Shown: positions 22,201 to 33,370 of the stretch, one piece after another
How positions within the stretch are numbered: position 1 is the stretch's first letter
How the letters are laid out: each line of letters begins with the position of its first letter
From: Neurospora tetraspora
Lineage: Eukaryota > Ascomycota > Sordariomycetes > Sordariales > Sordariaceae
DNA length: 64,000 bases
Reading direction: 5' to 3'
Assembly: GCF_033439725.1 (NCBI RefSeq)
Contig: NW_026944383.1
Coordinates: 682,001-746,000, forward strand
Notes under the pieces: generated by a model
Told to the model about the DNA's origin: nothing
The model's input: only the letters and a program-made list of their open reading frames with translations
Database searches by the model: none
Program-made: the position numbers and the translations under genes

Positions 22201-22490
22201 GGTATCGGTGTGCCGGCCAACCTTGAGGATGCAAAGAGGTGGTATTGGAGGGCTGCTGGTAAGTTCTTGTTCTTCACCTATCCATACCTTGACCCATCCT
22301 GCATGCCACTCATCGAAAAGAGTTCATCACTAACCGACTATGTACAATGATAATAGCCCAGGACCACCCCAAAGCCCGTGAGCGTCTAGAGGAGCTTAAG
22401 CGATCAGGGAAGAACGGGCCGAAAAATCGGGAGAAGATTTCCCGCAACAGAAATTCGAGGCAGCAGGAGGGTGAATGCTTGGTAATGTAA
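19211..22490 (+). CDS. SKT5: Chitin synthase activator, Sel1-repeat protein with CaaX box
   Basis: Three exons, 19211-19793, 19850-22258 and 22357-22490, give 1041 residues. Start at ATG 19211 (gaagATGGC). The first roughly 570 residues are Gly/Pro/Gln/Tyr-rich and disordered. The rest is a chain of about seven Sel1-like repeats (e.g. AFSLYQSAAKLGHAAAAYR, AIQWYKRAATLGDTPAMYK, AYLWARKAAMAGLAKAEFA). The protein ends in CLVM, a CaaX prenylation signal, as in yeast Skt5/Chs4, which is farnesylated and activates chitin synthase III at the plasma membrane. The CaaX-bearing last exon (134 nt) is reached only after the intron 22259-22356 is removed; read-through would give a different end without CaaX. 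Filamentous fungi often have more than one Skt5-like gene, so exact orthology is open. Confidence 0.88.
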
Positions 22491-24059
22491 AATGCGTAAT
22501 CATACAAATTCGAATCCAGGAAGCTGTCCCTTCACAAAGAAAGAGGTGAGCAGACAGACCATTTCCCATTGGGAGGCATCATCGTATTGCGTTATAGTTA
22601 GGGAGCTAGGATAGGTAGAACAAGTAATCACTGCATACCCCATATCCAATACTGTACTATCAGATTTCCTAGGATTTTGCCAGTGATTCAGATTGTCCCA
22701 TAAATATGGTACCAACTCCCAAGTTCTTTCCACCCCCTCGGTCAACAAAAGGCCCCACTTAAAGCCGCGCGACAATGGAACTCCGAAGTACACAGGGCCG
22801 AACTAACACTCGGCGAACTTCCCGTGATCACCACCTAAAGCCGACTATCCCCTCTGGTTTTTTTTTTTTTTGTGTTGGAGATGGAGCTTCAATGAGAGCT
22901 AGGAAACGGCTTTAGTGTGCTGCATACACTCTTGCATTGTTGTCATCTCAGAGCGTTTTTGAACTTGGCGAGCTTCCATTGTGTCCGAGGATAAAACATC
23001 GTGCTCTGATTGGCTACAGCTGTGGGGTGAAGTGGCTGGATTTCAATGTCCTGTTTGGTTCAAAACCACCATTTTCTGAGTAAACAAACAGCATTTAGTT
23101 CCGAACGAACGTGATCCGGAAGCTAAAACTTGCGACTGCAGTTCCAGGAAGCCAAACACGTATTTCGAACGTCCAACGTCATGGTGCCAGATTCCATCAA
23201 TCACAGCCAGATACTACGTAAGGGTTCAGTGCCCTATTCAATGAAAACTTCCACCATCCTTTGACCGACACCATTCCGGTTTCCCTTTTCCCTTCTGAAA
23301 ACCCATGAATGTCGGAAATTCATAAGTCTTCCAAAAACCCCCGCCAACCACTCTGAGAACTTGTTTTCTAAAGCATCATCGTCGGAAACTACTTTACTAG
23401 AATGGTGCTTTTGTGTCGTTAAATCACTTTTATCCCCCTTCTATGAAGAGGGCATGCATTGATATCCCAACTCCTTCGATTTCTTCTACTCGTCTCCACG
23501 ACCTCAGTTCTTTGAAACACTCTTTACTGCGAACCTGCGAGACCCAATTCACCTATCGTTGTTGGCTGGCGTGGCTGATTAACTTCGAGAAGTTCATCGC
23601 GGCCACCCATCAATTTATACGATCCTCCTATATTTCGCAACTCTAAGATAAGCGGCAAACCTCTATTCCTTGGTTGGAACGGTTTGTAGTATGATTGGGA
23701 CGGAAGCTCCTATTGCTGTTCGGCCGTGCTGGCTTCTACGAAATATATGGTAGCTCATTATCGAAAAGGTTGCCGAGGAATATAAATGTACAATTCTACT
23801 TCTTCTTACTCGCCTATGTCAGGATATAGCTCTTGTCATGGCATGGCTGGATAGGCTACCGGAGGACTGGCTACTGGGCAATTGGGTTATGACACCCAAC
23901 ATCGGATGGAAGGTTTATGTTCTTATCGATAGCGATTCCGGATCGGGAAGGCGGCGACGACTGGCAGATCTGACTTATATGTCCAGATCCGAATACCTTC
24001 GTTCGTCTTGCTTCCCTTTCCCTCTTTACACTTAATATTACTTTGATTTGTGGCTTCTA
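22491..24059. other. gene-poor region, possible F-box/LRR gene remnants
   Basis: No intact gene. Contains a poly-T run near 22858-22871. Two short frames of coding appearance lie at 23443-23646 (starts MKRACIDIPTPS, contains DLSSLKHSLLRTC) and 23838-24035 (starts MAWLDRLPEDWLLGNW). They could be 5' pieces of a gene interrupted by the A+T-rich block downstream. That link is inference. Confidence 0.3.
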
Positions 24060-25338
24060 GTCTTGCAGTCGAATCTCTCGTAGGATCATGCTTTCACAGC
24101 TCTTATTGTCTTACTTCTAATATATAGTAAGTTTATAGACCTTAATTTCCCTAATACTAATTTAGAAATCTATAAACTTAAGGCAAGTATTTGTTTTTGG
24201 CAGTTAATTATTATATCTAGTTTAGGGAAAACTTTATATCTATGTTGCCTTTGGATTAAAACTCTAAATATTTCGGGTTTCTAACGTCTATTCTAATATT
24301 TTCCTTACGTTCTATATTTGCGATAGAAGTTTTATAGCCCTCCGTTCAATTATTTAGAAATACTTAATAATTTTAAAATTGGTAGGAATAAGGATTCGGA
24401 AGTCGTTTTGTTTGAGATTATGAATGAAATTATAAAATATATTAAGAGTATAGCCGATTAGGGACATGGCTTTACTAGTTTTTTTTATTTTGAAGGTCCA
24501 GACTTCGGTTAGTTTACCAACTTTATGTACTTTCTTCTTTAGGCTTCGAGATTTACTAGTTTGATAATTTTGTATATTTTGACGAGGGTTTTGTAGATGA
24601 TTATATAGTTTAAAATATTGTATAATATTATTTTGGATTTAAATATTTATAAATATATATATTCTAAATACTCTTAGGTAATTTTTATTTCTATTTAGGA
24701 TAAAAGTGTAGAAATTAGTTATTTAATTAGTTTAAAATCCTTGGCTACAAATTACCAATTATTTATCCGGGTTCTATACTAACGTTTTTATTAATAAAAA
24801 TAGCTATACCCGATTGCCGGATAGTGAAAATTAAGTAGTTAAGTTTTGCGAACTACTTCCTCCTAATATACTAGGTATAATTAAATATCCAACGTAAGAG
24901 TATCAGGTATTTAACTAACCGAATACAAAATCTTTCTATATCCTCGAAGGACCTATAGACGAAGGTCGAATCCTTTTTTAGGCTTTATATAAATATGTTC
25001 GGTTATTGAAGTGGCTACGTTTATTTTCTTTAACGCCTAGAGCCTTGGTATCGTTAGACTAATTCTAAAGTTATATTAATTTAGAGGCCCTCGTACTAGA
25101 AAGTTATATGTTTAGCTACCATAACCCTAATTAGGTATCTAATTATACGTCAATCTATAGTCGAATCGTTGCCTAGTTGTAGAATTATTCTCAATTAGAA
25201 TAATTAGAACTCTCCTTTATCGCTGGTACTTTTTAACTTCTTTAAGTAGTTTTAAAGTTACCAAATGTCCGACTTACTAGTCTTCGTTTCGAAACAAGCA
25301 AAGCAAACGTACTTTGGTATACTTCATTGCACTACTAA
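24060..25338. repeat. A+T-rich, RIP-like relic of a repeat
   Basis: About 1.3 kb with sharply lower G+C than all neighbours, very rich in TA and poor in CA/TG, without any long open frame. This is the pattern left by repeat-induced point mutation in Pezizomycotina. The original repeat family cannot be recognised, and no terminal repeats were found. Confidence 0.65.
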
Positions 25339-25812
25339 CAAAGCCTCACATACTTGGAGGTAGAGGTTGCAAATAGTACGGCTAGTGAAATTGCCAAAGT
25401 CATATCGCAGCTACCCGAGCTTCGTATACTGAGTATAGACAAGCAGTTTTCGTTGGAGGACTTGGAAGAGATCAGTGAAGGGGCATTGAAGCTGGAAACA
25501 ATCATCCTCAACCGTCGCGGATGGGAGGTGTATGATGCATATCTCATGCCACTAGCGAAGCTTCCACGCCTTAAAAGACTTGACATCAAGATGTGTCCGG
25601 GGGATCTCACTGGTGCCGGACTCTTGGAATTCGTCAAGAAGATGGAAAAAGATCCCAACGGACAACATGACGGATTCAGATTTACCATTGCGAAGTTGTG
25701 GCTGTCGGGCATTTGGTTTACTAAGGACAAAGTAAACGAGGTGAAGGACTATATAAAAAGAGCGTTCAACGGAACGTTCTACGCCTTGGAGCCTGTCTGT
25801 ATAGAGGCATAA
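25339..25812 (+). pseudogene. LRR-type gene fragment (5' truncated)
   Basis: A frame of 157 residues without an ATG at its start, open from a TAA at 25336 to a TAA ending at 25812. It has leucine-rich spacing (LPELRILSIDKQFSLEDLEE, LPRLKRLDIKMCPGDLTGAG), like the C-terminal part of fungal F-box/LRR proteins, and normal G+C. It abuts the RIP-like block directly, so it is probably the 3' end of a gene broken by that repeat. Function of the parent gene unknown. Confidence 0.4.
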
Positions 25813-26613
25813 ACAGCAGAACAGCTGCTAAAAAGTCCGGTTAGGGTGTTAGTGCTTTTCGCGGGCGGACTCTATACAAAATTCTCCACGCATTATGGAA
25901 TTGTTAGACCTAACATTTAAACTTCCATTTCTATAAGTGCACTGGCAGCTCTCCCATTTTCCACTTCCATTTACACCTCCAATTGTACCTCTATTTGCAC
26001 CTCCATTTATATATCTAAGAACATTCGCTACCTTTAATTCCATTCTACCTATTTGTACCTTCATTTATACTATTTACACCTTGATTTTAAGGCAAAGGTT
26101 TCTCCCTACTTTTTAGTTTTAACTACGGTTCAACCCAGTATCCAGCTTCTACACGGGCCACAACCCAGGATCCAGCCTTTTATTACCTGGGGAAGGGAAG
26201 GCAGCTTTGCTGCCTCCCCAAACACTAGTTCCTCAATGGCGTGGTAAGTCGTTCACAGCAGCTTTTTCCTTGAATTATCTTATATAGTAACTCTAGTTAG
26301 GAATAAAGACTCTATAGGGAAACAATGGTGGTATTAGTATTACCTCCGCCGATCGGGGCTCAACTTCAAGGACAGTATTATATCTCTCCATAGTTTGGAA
26401 ATGTACCCCCAAGTGTCATGAACCCATCTCCATCGAATTCGTCGAATCTTCTTTCCCGAGTGATGCTGCCAACCCTAACCCTGGCTTCAACCATTCCATT
26501 ACATAAGCCCCCCAAAATTTTAACCTCATCCCGTCATCGGGAAACTTTTCTTTCCCTTCAATTCTCTGTTTGCATCCATCAACACCCTCCGTCCATCCCT
26601 CCAATCCTCCACC
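25813..26613. other. intergenic, simple-sequence rich
   Basis: Contains an A+T-rich stretch (25870-26110) with degenerate repeats of a ccatttnnacctc type and a hairpin at 26191-26219 (ggcagc/gctgcc stem, ttt loop). The last 200 bases are the pyrimidine-rich leader of BUD27. Confidence 0.5.
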
Positions 26614-28473
26614 ATGGCAGCATCAAGAGACCATCTTGCCGACCTCGACCGGCATATGCAGCTGCTCGAGGGCAAGGTCAACCAGCTTCACGCATCTCTG
26701 ACCCACTGGCAACAAACCTACTTTGAGTATGCAGCACTCAAAGAGGAGGTCGACAGCCTGCCCAAGGACCCGCCTCCCCGCACCGAGCTTGCTCGCATCC
26801 GTCGCGACTATGACGGCACCCTCATCACCAAGAAAGAAATCGGCGAGATCTTTGGCGAAAATGATCTCAAGGAAGCGGATCAGATCTCCAGTGTCCTCGG
26901 TCGCCGCCTCGACTACGTCGAGAAGAACGTCGATACGCTGACGAAGCTTGTCGAAACCGAAGAGAACAAACTCGCCGCGGCAAAGGTCATCGCTAACCCT
27001 GACGGCGGCACTGATGAAGAGACCGGCCTCCCCATTACCGATATCATCGAGGAACTGGATGACGAAGACAATGTCCTTCAGTACCGCCTGCAGAGCGGAG
27101 GCGAGGTCGGCAAAAGGGTTGAGGAAGCTCTCAAGAAGGCTGGCATCGAGAAGCTCCCGGAAACCCAGGCCGATCTTTCTCAGGCTCAGGCCAAATCCAA
27201 CACCACACAAACTGCTGTCTCTGCCTCTGCTGCCTCTGCGACCGCCAGCGAATCCTCGAGCACGGCTCCCACCACTCCATCTACAAGCTCCGCGAAGAGT
27301 GTCACGTTTGCCGACGATACTAAATCCGTCGACCAATTGCCGACCACAGCCGACGAACTCAGGCAGCTCATGCAAAAGGTCAAGGAACAGGAGGCAATGG
27401 ATATGTCGAAAGCTGTGATACCCGAGGACGAGCCGGAGGACGAAAGCCAGTTGCGCGCCGACATGCTCCAGTACATGCAGAAAGAAATCCATCCCATCGT
27501 GGCCGAACTCGAGATTGACGAAGGGTCCACCGAGGATGAGAATGCGGAGTGGGATGAATATGAGGACGAGCTCGAAGAGGATGACGATGATGATGAGGAT
27601 GAGTTTGGTCGCTCCAAGCACAGCGTGATCACCAGTGATTACATTCAGCGTATGCAGGAGCTTGAGAAGCGCTTGGGCTTCAAGTCTGCGTTCACTGTCG
27701 AGCGTCAGAAGCCCCAGCAACCGGATGATGAAAATCGCAAGGATGCTGGTGGAGGCTACATCACTGTCGTCAGGGAACCTCGCTCAACGCCGGCATCGGT
27801 ACCGGCACCAGCACCAGCGCCGGAGAGCACCCAGCTAGAGCCAACCGCCTCGTCTCTGAAGTCCAAGGGGAAGGCAAAGGAGAAGAAGGGTGTGCGGTTC
27901 GCCACAGACTTGGACATTGCCCCTGAGGAGGAGATCCAGCCGGCTGTGCAGCCGAAGCCCGCTGCGCCAAAGGTGCCCTTGGTCAATCCCATTGGGGATA
28001 TTGTCGAACATGGAGCTGTGGCTAGTGAACCGACAGCGCAAGAGCAGGAGCCGGAAGAGCCAGAGCCTCCCAAGCGTGTGTCACGGTTCAAGAAAGAACG
28101 TGCGTCAACCGGGAAAGCTGCTGCTCCGGCCGCGGCATCCCCACCTCCTGGTCCGTTCCAGCTGCCTCAGCGTTTCCGCGAGTCTCATTCTGCCCCTCCT
28201 GCCGAGCCCACTCCTCCCGAGGATCAAATTTTGGCCAACCAGGTTGTCGAGAGAAGTGTCTCGTCTGCGCCGCAGGAGCCGGATGACATGGACGATGAAC
28301 TCCTGTACCGGGCGGCGGCGGTTGAGTACAATCGGTTGCGGAATCGCATGATCCAGAAAGAGGGAGGCTTCATGAAGCCGGAGGAGGAACAGCCCGTCGT
28401 CCCGCTGGATGAGGAAGAGGGTGGCCCGCCGCGCATGAGCAGATTCAAGGCGGCTCGTTTGGCCAGATCATGA
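26614..28473 (+). CDS. BUD27: Prefoldin-like protein Bud27/URI (DUF3835)
   Basis: Single exon, 619 residues; ATG 26614 in a good context (caccATGG). Residues about 5-135 form the alpha-prefoldin-like two-helix coiled coil with a central hairpin (starts HLADLDRHMQLLEGKVNQL). A long acidic disordered middle follows (DEYEDELEEDDDDDEDEFG), then a C-terminal region typical of DUF3835, ending PPRMSRFKAARLARS; an earlier RVSRFKKER motif echoes it. Yeast Bud27/human URI helps assemble RNA polymerases by binding Rpb5 and affects TOR-linked translation; it works in cytoplasm and nucleus. The RPB5-binding function here is by family. Convergent with nudC. Confidence 0.82.
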   Translation: MAASRDHLADLDRHMQLLEGKVNQLHASLTHWQQTYFEYAALKEEVDSLPKDPPPRTELARIRRDYDGTLITKKEIGEIFGENDLKEADQISSVLGRRLDYVEKNVDTLTKLVETEENKLAAAKVIANPDGGTDEETGLPITDIIEELDDEDNVLQYRLQSGGEVGKRVEEALKKAGIEKLPETQADLSQAQAKSNTTQTAVSASAASATASESSSTAPTTPSTSSAKSVTFADDTKSVDQLPTTADELRQLMQKVKEQEAMDMSKAVIPEDEPEDESQLRADMLQYMQKEIHPIVAELEIDEGSTEDENAEWDEYEDELEEDDDDDEDEFGRSKHSVITSDYIQRMQELEKRLGFKSAFTVERQKPQQPDDENRKDAGGGYITVVREPRSTPASVPAPAPAPESTQLEPTASSLKSKGKAKEKKGVRFATDLDIAPEEEIQPAVQPKPAAPKVPLVNPIGDIVEHGAVASEPTAQEQEPEEPEPPKRVSRFKKERASTGKAAAPAAASPPPGPFQLPQRFRESHSAPPAEPTPPEDQILANQVVERSVSSAPQEPDDMDDELLYRAAAVEYNRLRNRMIQKEGGFMKPEEEQPVVPLDEEEGGPPRMSRFKAARLARS

Positions 28474-29491
28474 TGGCCTGGTTGATTTGATACCCCCCAT
28501 GTTTGGCAGGTCCAAGAGGTTGTCGGCAGTCTCGATTTCTACCAGAATCGAACTATATCAGCATCCTCGCTCGCCTTTTGGCATCATCTGTTCCTGACGA
28601 TTTCTTGTTCGTGATCAAAGGCACCACTTTTTTTTTCTTTATCTCCCTGGTCAATCCATGCGATTGTGCGTTATGGACTAACATCTAGGACACTTCTCAT
28701 CTCGTGAACCCCAGACCCCAAGAGACATGGTCCATTCATTGCTCTTGATCACTTGCACTTTGAACAACGAGCTGATTGCGGCTCACACACCTTTCGGAAC
28801 GCTTATTATTATTCATGGATTGCAGCTGTCAGTCTGCGTTTTCATTACTAGCGATTCCAAGATTGAATCCGGATGGGCTCTCTGACGCCATGATCTCTAC
28901 ACCGTGGTCTCGGCGATTCGTTTCACCCATCACATCTCTTTTGCGCACTTCAGTGTGTCAACCGAGTTTCATAGATCTGCATTCATGACAATAAATGGCC
29001 GGTTTGGCATCAGCTCATCGTGTTTCGTTTGTGTCCATGTGTATTATGTTCCTGATATCGTGACAAGTTCTCCAGCTATGAATTCTTCCGTATCCCGCGA
29101 TTTGTCCATCCACCAACGACAGCCCCCGAAATACTGTATCTGTTTTTCGAAATCCATGGGGTGTAATCTCTAGGTCATCTACTGGAGCGTACGCAGAGTA
29201 ATCTGTCACAGCTTTAGCTTTTCCAGGTACAATATAGTCCGTGGGCGGCTGGAACAGAATATCACCACAACAGTCCAGAGAAAGTGTCCATCGACAGTAC
29301 TTCACCCTCTTTGATTCCATAGAAATAGAAAAGGTCATATCCCAAGTCATTAATTCTTCATTATCATGATTATCTCCCTTTATTTTCCCCCTCTCCCCCC
29401 ATCCCACCCCCCCCCCCCCCCCCATCCTCTTGGTATCCCCCCATTACCCACCCCCTCCCTAATCCACCCCCTTCCCCTTCCCTCTACCACC
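28474..29491. other. convergent 3' region BUD27 / nudC with C-rich tract
   Basis: No gene seen. The right end (29380-29490) is almost pure pyrimidine on the plus strand and includes C17 at 29407-29423. Confidence 0.6.
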
Positions 29492-30251
29492 CTACTGAAT
29501 CTTCGCATTACTAAAATCCATCTCCGGATGCTGTTCCTGGAACTTCTTCAAAATATCCATCTTCTTCTGCTCGTCGCTCGTCGGCAATCCCATCTCCTTT
29601 TGTCTTTGGTCGTACATCATCTTCTCCACCATCGCTCTCGTCTCGCCTTCCAGGTCCGATAGCTTGCTGTTCTCGGGCACGATCTTGCTCACGTCGATTT
29701 TCGGGGCGCTGGTGACTACGTGCGGCCACCATTCGAGCTTGTTGTGCTTTTCGAGATGGATCTCTAGGGCTTTTTGATTGTTGGGAGCTGGGGAGAGCGT
29801 CCAGGTTGAGTCGTCGAGGAGGATTGGGTGGGGGAGGTCGCCCTGTTGAGAGGGAGTTAGTTGGGGTTGGAGGGGGGGTTGTGTGGTATAGCGGCGGAGA
29901 TAGGAGGGAAGGGTGTGTGATGAATGGGTAGGTAGATGCATACCTTGATGATAGGCTCTTGACCCTTGATACCAGCTGTGAGAGACTGCTTCTTGATCTC
30001 AACCACCATGTCTTTGCCCTTCAGGTTACCGGGGACGAGGATGGTGATGTCGACGTCGCCAATGGTCTGCGTCCACTTGTAGGGGAGAGCATCCTGCTCG
30101 GCTTGCTCCTTGGCGCGGGCAGCGGCCTCTTCGGCGGGGGTGAGCTCTGGTACGTCTGATGACATTGTTAGGTTGGTTAGTGGGAGATGGTGATAGCGTG
30201 AGGTTAGACTTTGGTCTACTGAAGTTCTGAAAGCGCACCTTTGTCGGCCAT
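29492..30251 (-). CDS. nudC: Nuclear movement protein NudC
   Basis: Three exons, 30251-30239, 30155-29944 and 29842-29492, give 191 residues, the usual length for fungal NudC. The first exon is only 13 nt (ATGGCCGACAAAG, encoding MADK plus one base). The CS/p23-like beta-sandwich spans roughly residues 25-115 ([20 protein letters not shown], then STWTLSP and LEIHLEK). The C-terminal helix bears [20 protein letters not shown], a hallmark of NudC. In Aspergillus NudC is needed for nuclear migration through the dynein/LIS1 (NudF) pathway as an Hsp90-type co-chaperone. Introns are 30156-30238 and 29843-29943. Divergent from TFB3. Confidence 0.93.
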
Positions 30252-31076
30252 GTTGACAACAGTTGTTATTTTCGGATGTTAGATGTTTCGTAGACTTGGG
30301 AAACAAAATCAGCTTGGTGGTGTGCTGTAGCTTGTGTAGAAGACGATGGAACGCGATGACCGAATTTCTGGAGGGGCAGGCAACCCGCAACGGCTTCGGC
30401 CGCCCAATCCCAGGAGCTGCCCGTCCTGCCCGTGAGCTGTCACTGTGACCCCACACCCGCGCTTGCCCGTGTCCAGTCCCCTGAGACGGAGATGACGGGA
30501 GCGCGGCAGAGTGCCGTGATGGAATGCCCCACCCTGCGCCGTCAGGGTAGCGTCCACTGGAGCGCTGGCGCGCGTTGGGGGACAAGTGGAAACAGGGATT
30601 ATTCAGCCCGAGCCTAGCCTAACTCTTATCGGTCCCTCTTTCACAACATCATCGATCCCACTTCGGGTTTCACTTTCGTCTTTGATATTTTCGAACTTTC
30701 CCTTCCACCGCTTATACAACACCGCGTGACTCGTAATTTCTGTCTAGCAAGATTGGCATTATCAAAAACAATCCAGAACGAAATCAGGTGCAGACACGTC
30801 CTTGTCGCAAACCCCGACCTCCCAACGGATTATAACGGAAGATTTGGGCCGTGATCGCCACTCACCGACACAACTCAAGAGACGTCCTCGGCAGATACGG
30901 ACATACGGACTCTCCCTTGAAGGAAAAAACGCCCTTTCGTTGTTATAAACCAAGCAGCATTCTCCTCGATCACCAGAAAATTCGAAAGACTCACCACAAC
31001 CTCCCAGCCCTCATTTACCGAAATCCATATCAGCACTCGGTCCCCGACCTTTCCAACCAAAAACCACCCACCCACC
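30252..31076. promoter_or_regulatory. bidirectional promoter nudC / TFB3
   Basis: An 825-bp divergent intergenic region between two housekeeping genes. No obvious TATA box close to either start and no other gene. Confidence 0.6.
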
Positions 31077-32162
31077 ATGGCCCGCCCCCTCGACCCCCTC
31101 GGTTTCGAAGACGAAATGTGTCCCGTCTGCAAATCGCGCAAGTACCTCAACCCCGACATCGTCTTCGTCTTCAACCCCGAATGCTACCACTCCATGTGCC
31201 TAAACTGCGCCAACCGGCTCTTCAACGACGGACCCAACCAATGTCCGCACGCAGGCTGCAACAAGACTCTCCGGCGCAAGGGCTTCCGCTCGGCCTTCTT
31301 CGGCGACCTGGCCGTCGAGCGCGAGGTCGATATCCGCCGTCGCGTGGCGGCCGTGTTCAACCAAGTGGAAGAAGACTTTGAGACGCTGCAGGACTATAAT
31401 AATTACCTGCAGATGGTGGAGGATTTGACGTTTGAGTTGGTTAATGGGACTGATGAACGACGGAGACAGGCGGAGGCACAACTGCAGGCGTGGGAGGCGG
31501 AGCATAGACAGGATATCGAACGGAATAAGAAGGCGGGGAGGGAGGCGGATGAGATGTCAAGAAAGAGGCTGGCGGCGGAGAGAGATGCGGCGCGCCAGCG
31601 CCGCATTGAGGCTATCAAGGAGGCGGAGGAGGAGAAGAGGGAGAGGGTGAGGAGTCGCGAGATGGAACTGGATAACTTGGCCAAGGGCATTACGACGACG
31701 ACGGAGCCGGCTACGAAGGTGCAGTTGAAGAGGCGCGGGCAGGTGAATCGTGTTGCTGAAGCAGCTCCTAACCCGGCCGCCTCCGCAATGGCAACGGGCG
31801 CTTCAGAAGTCGAGCGCTTGTCCATCCGCGGCTTGAAGGAGAAGCCGAAGGCGCCGGCACCGCAGGGCCCCTACGATCCCTTTGGGGGCATGGACTTTGC
31901 GCCTAGTCGGTATAAGCTGCATGGGGGTTTGACTCACCCGCTCATAGAGAAGTACCGGCTCGACAGACAGCATGTTGCTGGTGGGTACAGCTTTGACGAC
32001 TTTGCGGCGCGCGCTTTGTATGAAGCGTTTGCTGGGCTGGGTGTGTTTGTTGAGGATGAGAAGGAGGCTGGCAGTGCCAGTGGTATCGGTTTGTCACAAG
32101 AGACGACCATGGCCGCTGGGATTGCTGCCGTGGATGACGCGGACAGGATGGATTTGGACTGA
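31077..32162 (+). CDS. TFB3: TFIIH/CAK subunit Tfb3 (MAT1)
   Basis: Single exon, 361 residues; ATG 31077 in caccATGG. The N-terminal C3HC4 RING spans about residues 15-60, with MCPVCKSR, the ECYHSMCLNC block and QCPHAGC, followed by LRRKGFRSAFFGDL, the conserved stretch after the RING in MAT1. Residues about 80-210 form a long Arg/Glu-rich coiled coil (MAT1 domain). The C-terminal part with YDPFGGMDF and GYSFDDFAARAL resembles the segment that binds CDK7/Kin28 and cyclin H. It links the CDK-activating kinase to core TFIIH in transcription and repair, in the nucleus. Confidence 0.92.
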   Translation: MARPLDPLGFEDEMCPVCKSRKYLNPDIVFVFNPECYHSMCLNCANRLFNDGPNQCPHAGCNKTLRRKGFRSAFFGDLAVEREVDIRRRVAAVFNQVEEDFETLQDYNNYLQMVEDLTFELVNGTDERRRQAEAQLQAWEAEHRQDIERNKKAGREADEMSRKRLAAERDAARQRRIEAIKEAEEEKRERVRSREMELDNLAKGITTTTEPATKVQLKRRGQVNRVAEAAPNPAASAMATGASEVERLSIRGLKEKPKAPAPQGPYDPFGGMDFAPSRYKLHGGLTHPLIEKYRLDRQHVAGGYSFDDFAARALYEAFAGLGVFVEDEKEAGSASGIGLSQETTMAAGIAAVDDADRMDLD

Positions 32163-33370
32163 GCGGAGCGGTTCTAGAGCGGTATGCCCTAAGGCCTTTC
32201 TTGGTGGTGGTGTTTTAGATGCATAGCGGCGGCGTTTACTCAGGGATCGAGTCTTTTCTTCCTTACGGATCTTGGTTTCGGAACACATGTGAGGTGGCGG
32301 CAACATCATAGAGATGAACTTTAGAATTGGTGATTTTAGACGAGCGGATTAGCAAGTCTACTGTGGGTTTCAGGATTAGGAATTCATATACAAATGGTCG
32401 CAGTCTAGAAGCGAGGTAGAATAGAACTTATCGAAATGCAATACTTTACAACATTTAAGCGTTTTTACCGCCTAGTGAACTAGTTGTCTGAGATAAAGGC
32501 CATCGAGGACCATGGGTTGTGTGAAGGGTTGTAACGAGAATGCTGGAGGAAGGAATGAAGGAGAGTGAAGTGAAGACCAGTAAGATTGGGTCGATAGAAC
32601 TCAGAAGGTGTCCAAAATAATGTAGATTAAGATTTACAAAGTAAAAAGAGCCTCGAGGCCTCCTACTGCAGAAATGTGTATGCCTCCCCTCTCGGCCTTT
32701 CCTGGAAGGAGAACAATGGCTTCCAACCCAGCCAAAGATTTGATGGTATAACTACTCATCACACCTCTCTCTTCATGTTCTGTCCTCGCAGCTGCTTATC
32801 TCAAACCCTCCTTCAGCTTTAGAAGCCCGAAGCCCATCAACCGCCCTCAGTGTAGTGTATCCATCCCGATCCCCCTTGTTTGAACCTTTTATCTCGCACC
32901 CCCCCACCCCCCCCCCTCCTTTAAATCACTTAACGGTTCGCGACCCTGCTCTTCCACAGCCGATCCTTCTCTCTTCTTCTTGCTGGTCCATTTCAACGTA
33001 CAACGACACCAAACCGTCCTCTACCCCCGAACATTGGTCGTCCTTTCGGTAGACTAAGGAGGGGGGCATTGCCAACAAAACGGAACAACAATGACAATTG
33101 GTCAAGGTCAAAGAATCGAATAACAGTATGGGTGGGGAAAAAAAAAGTTGGGCTAGGAAAGCGAGTAAGAAGAACGCCGCGCTAGATGCATGACTTGCCC
33201 GTTCGTGCCTTTCCGAACAACCCAGACAAGCCAAAAAAGAAAAACAGCAAAATGACAGAAAAGGGTTTAGCGTGCCTCTCAACGTCAAGCGCTTGCCCAT
33301 ACGGCCGTTGGAATACAAGATTAAAGGAGTCAAGCGTTATGCAGCTGTCAGAGGAGACAAACACACATTC
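32163..33370. other. convergent 3' region TFB3 / ANTH adaptor
   Basis: About 1.2 kb, no gene supported. C-rich run near 32899-32917 and a purine run near 33130-33150. Confidence 0.6.

Noticed and set aside
26623-27720. 365-residue minus-strand frame
   Set aside because: Antisense to BUD27; no fungal domain.
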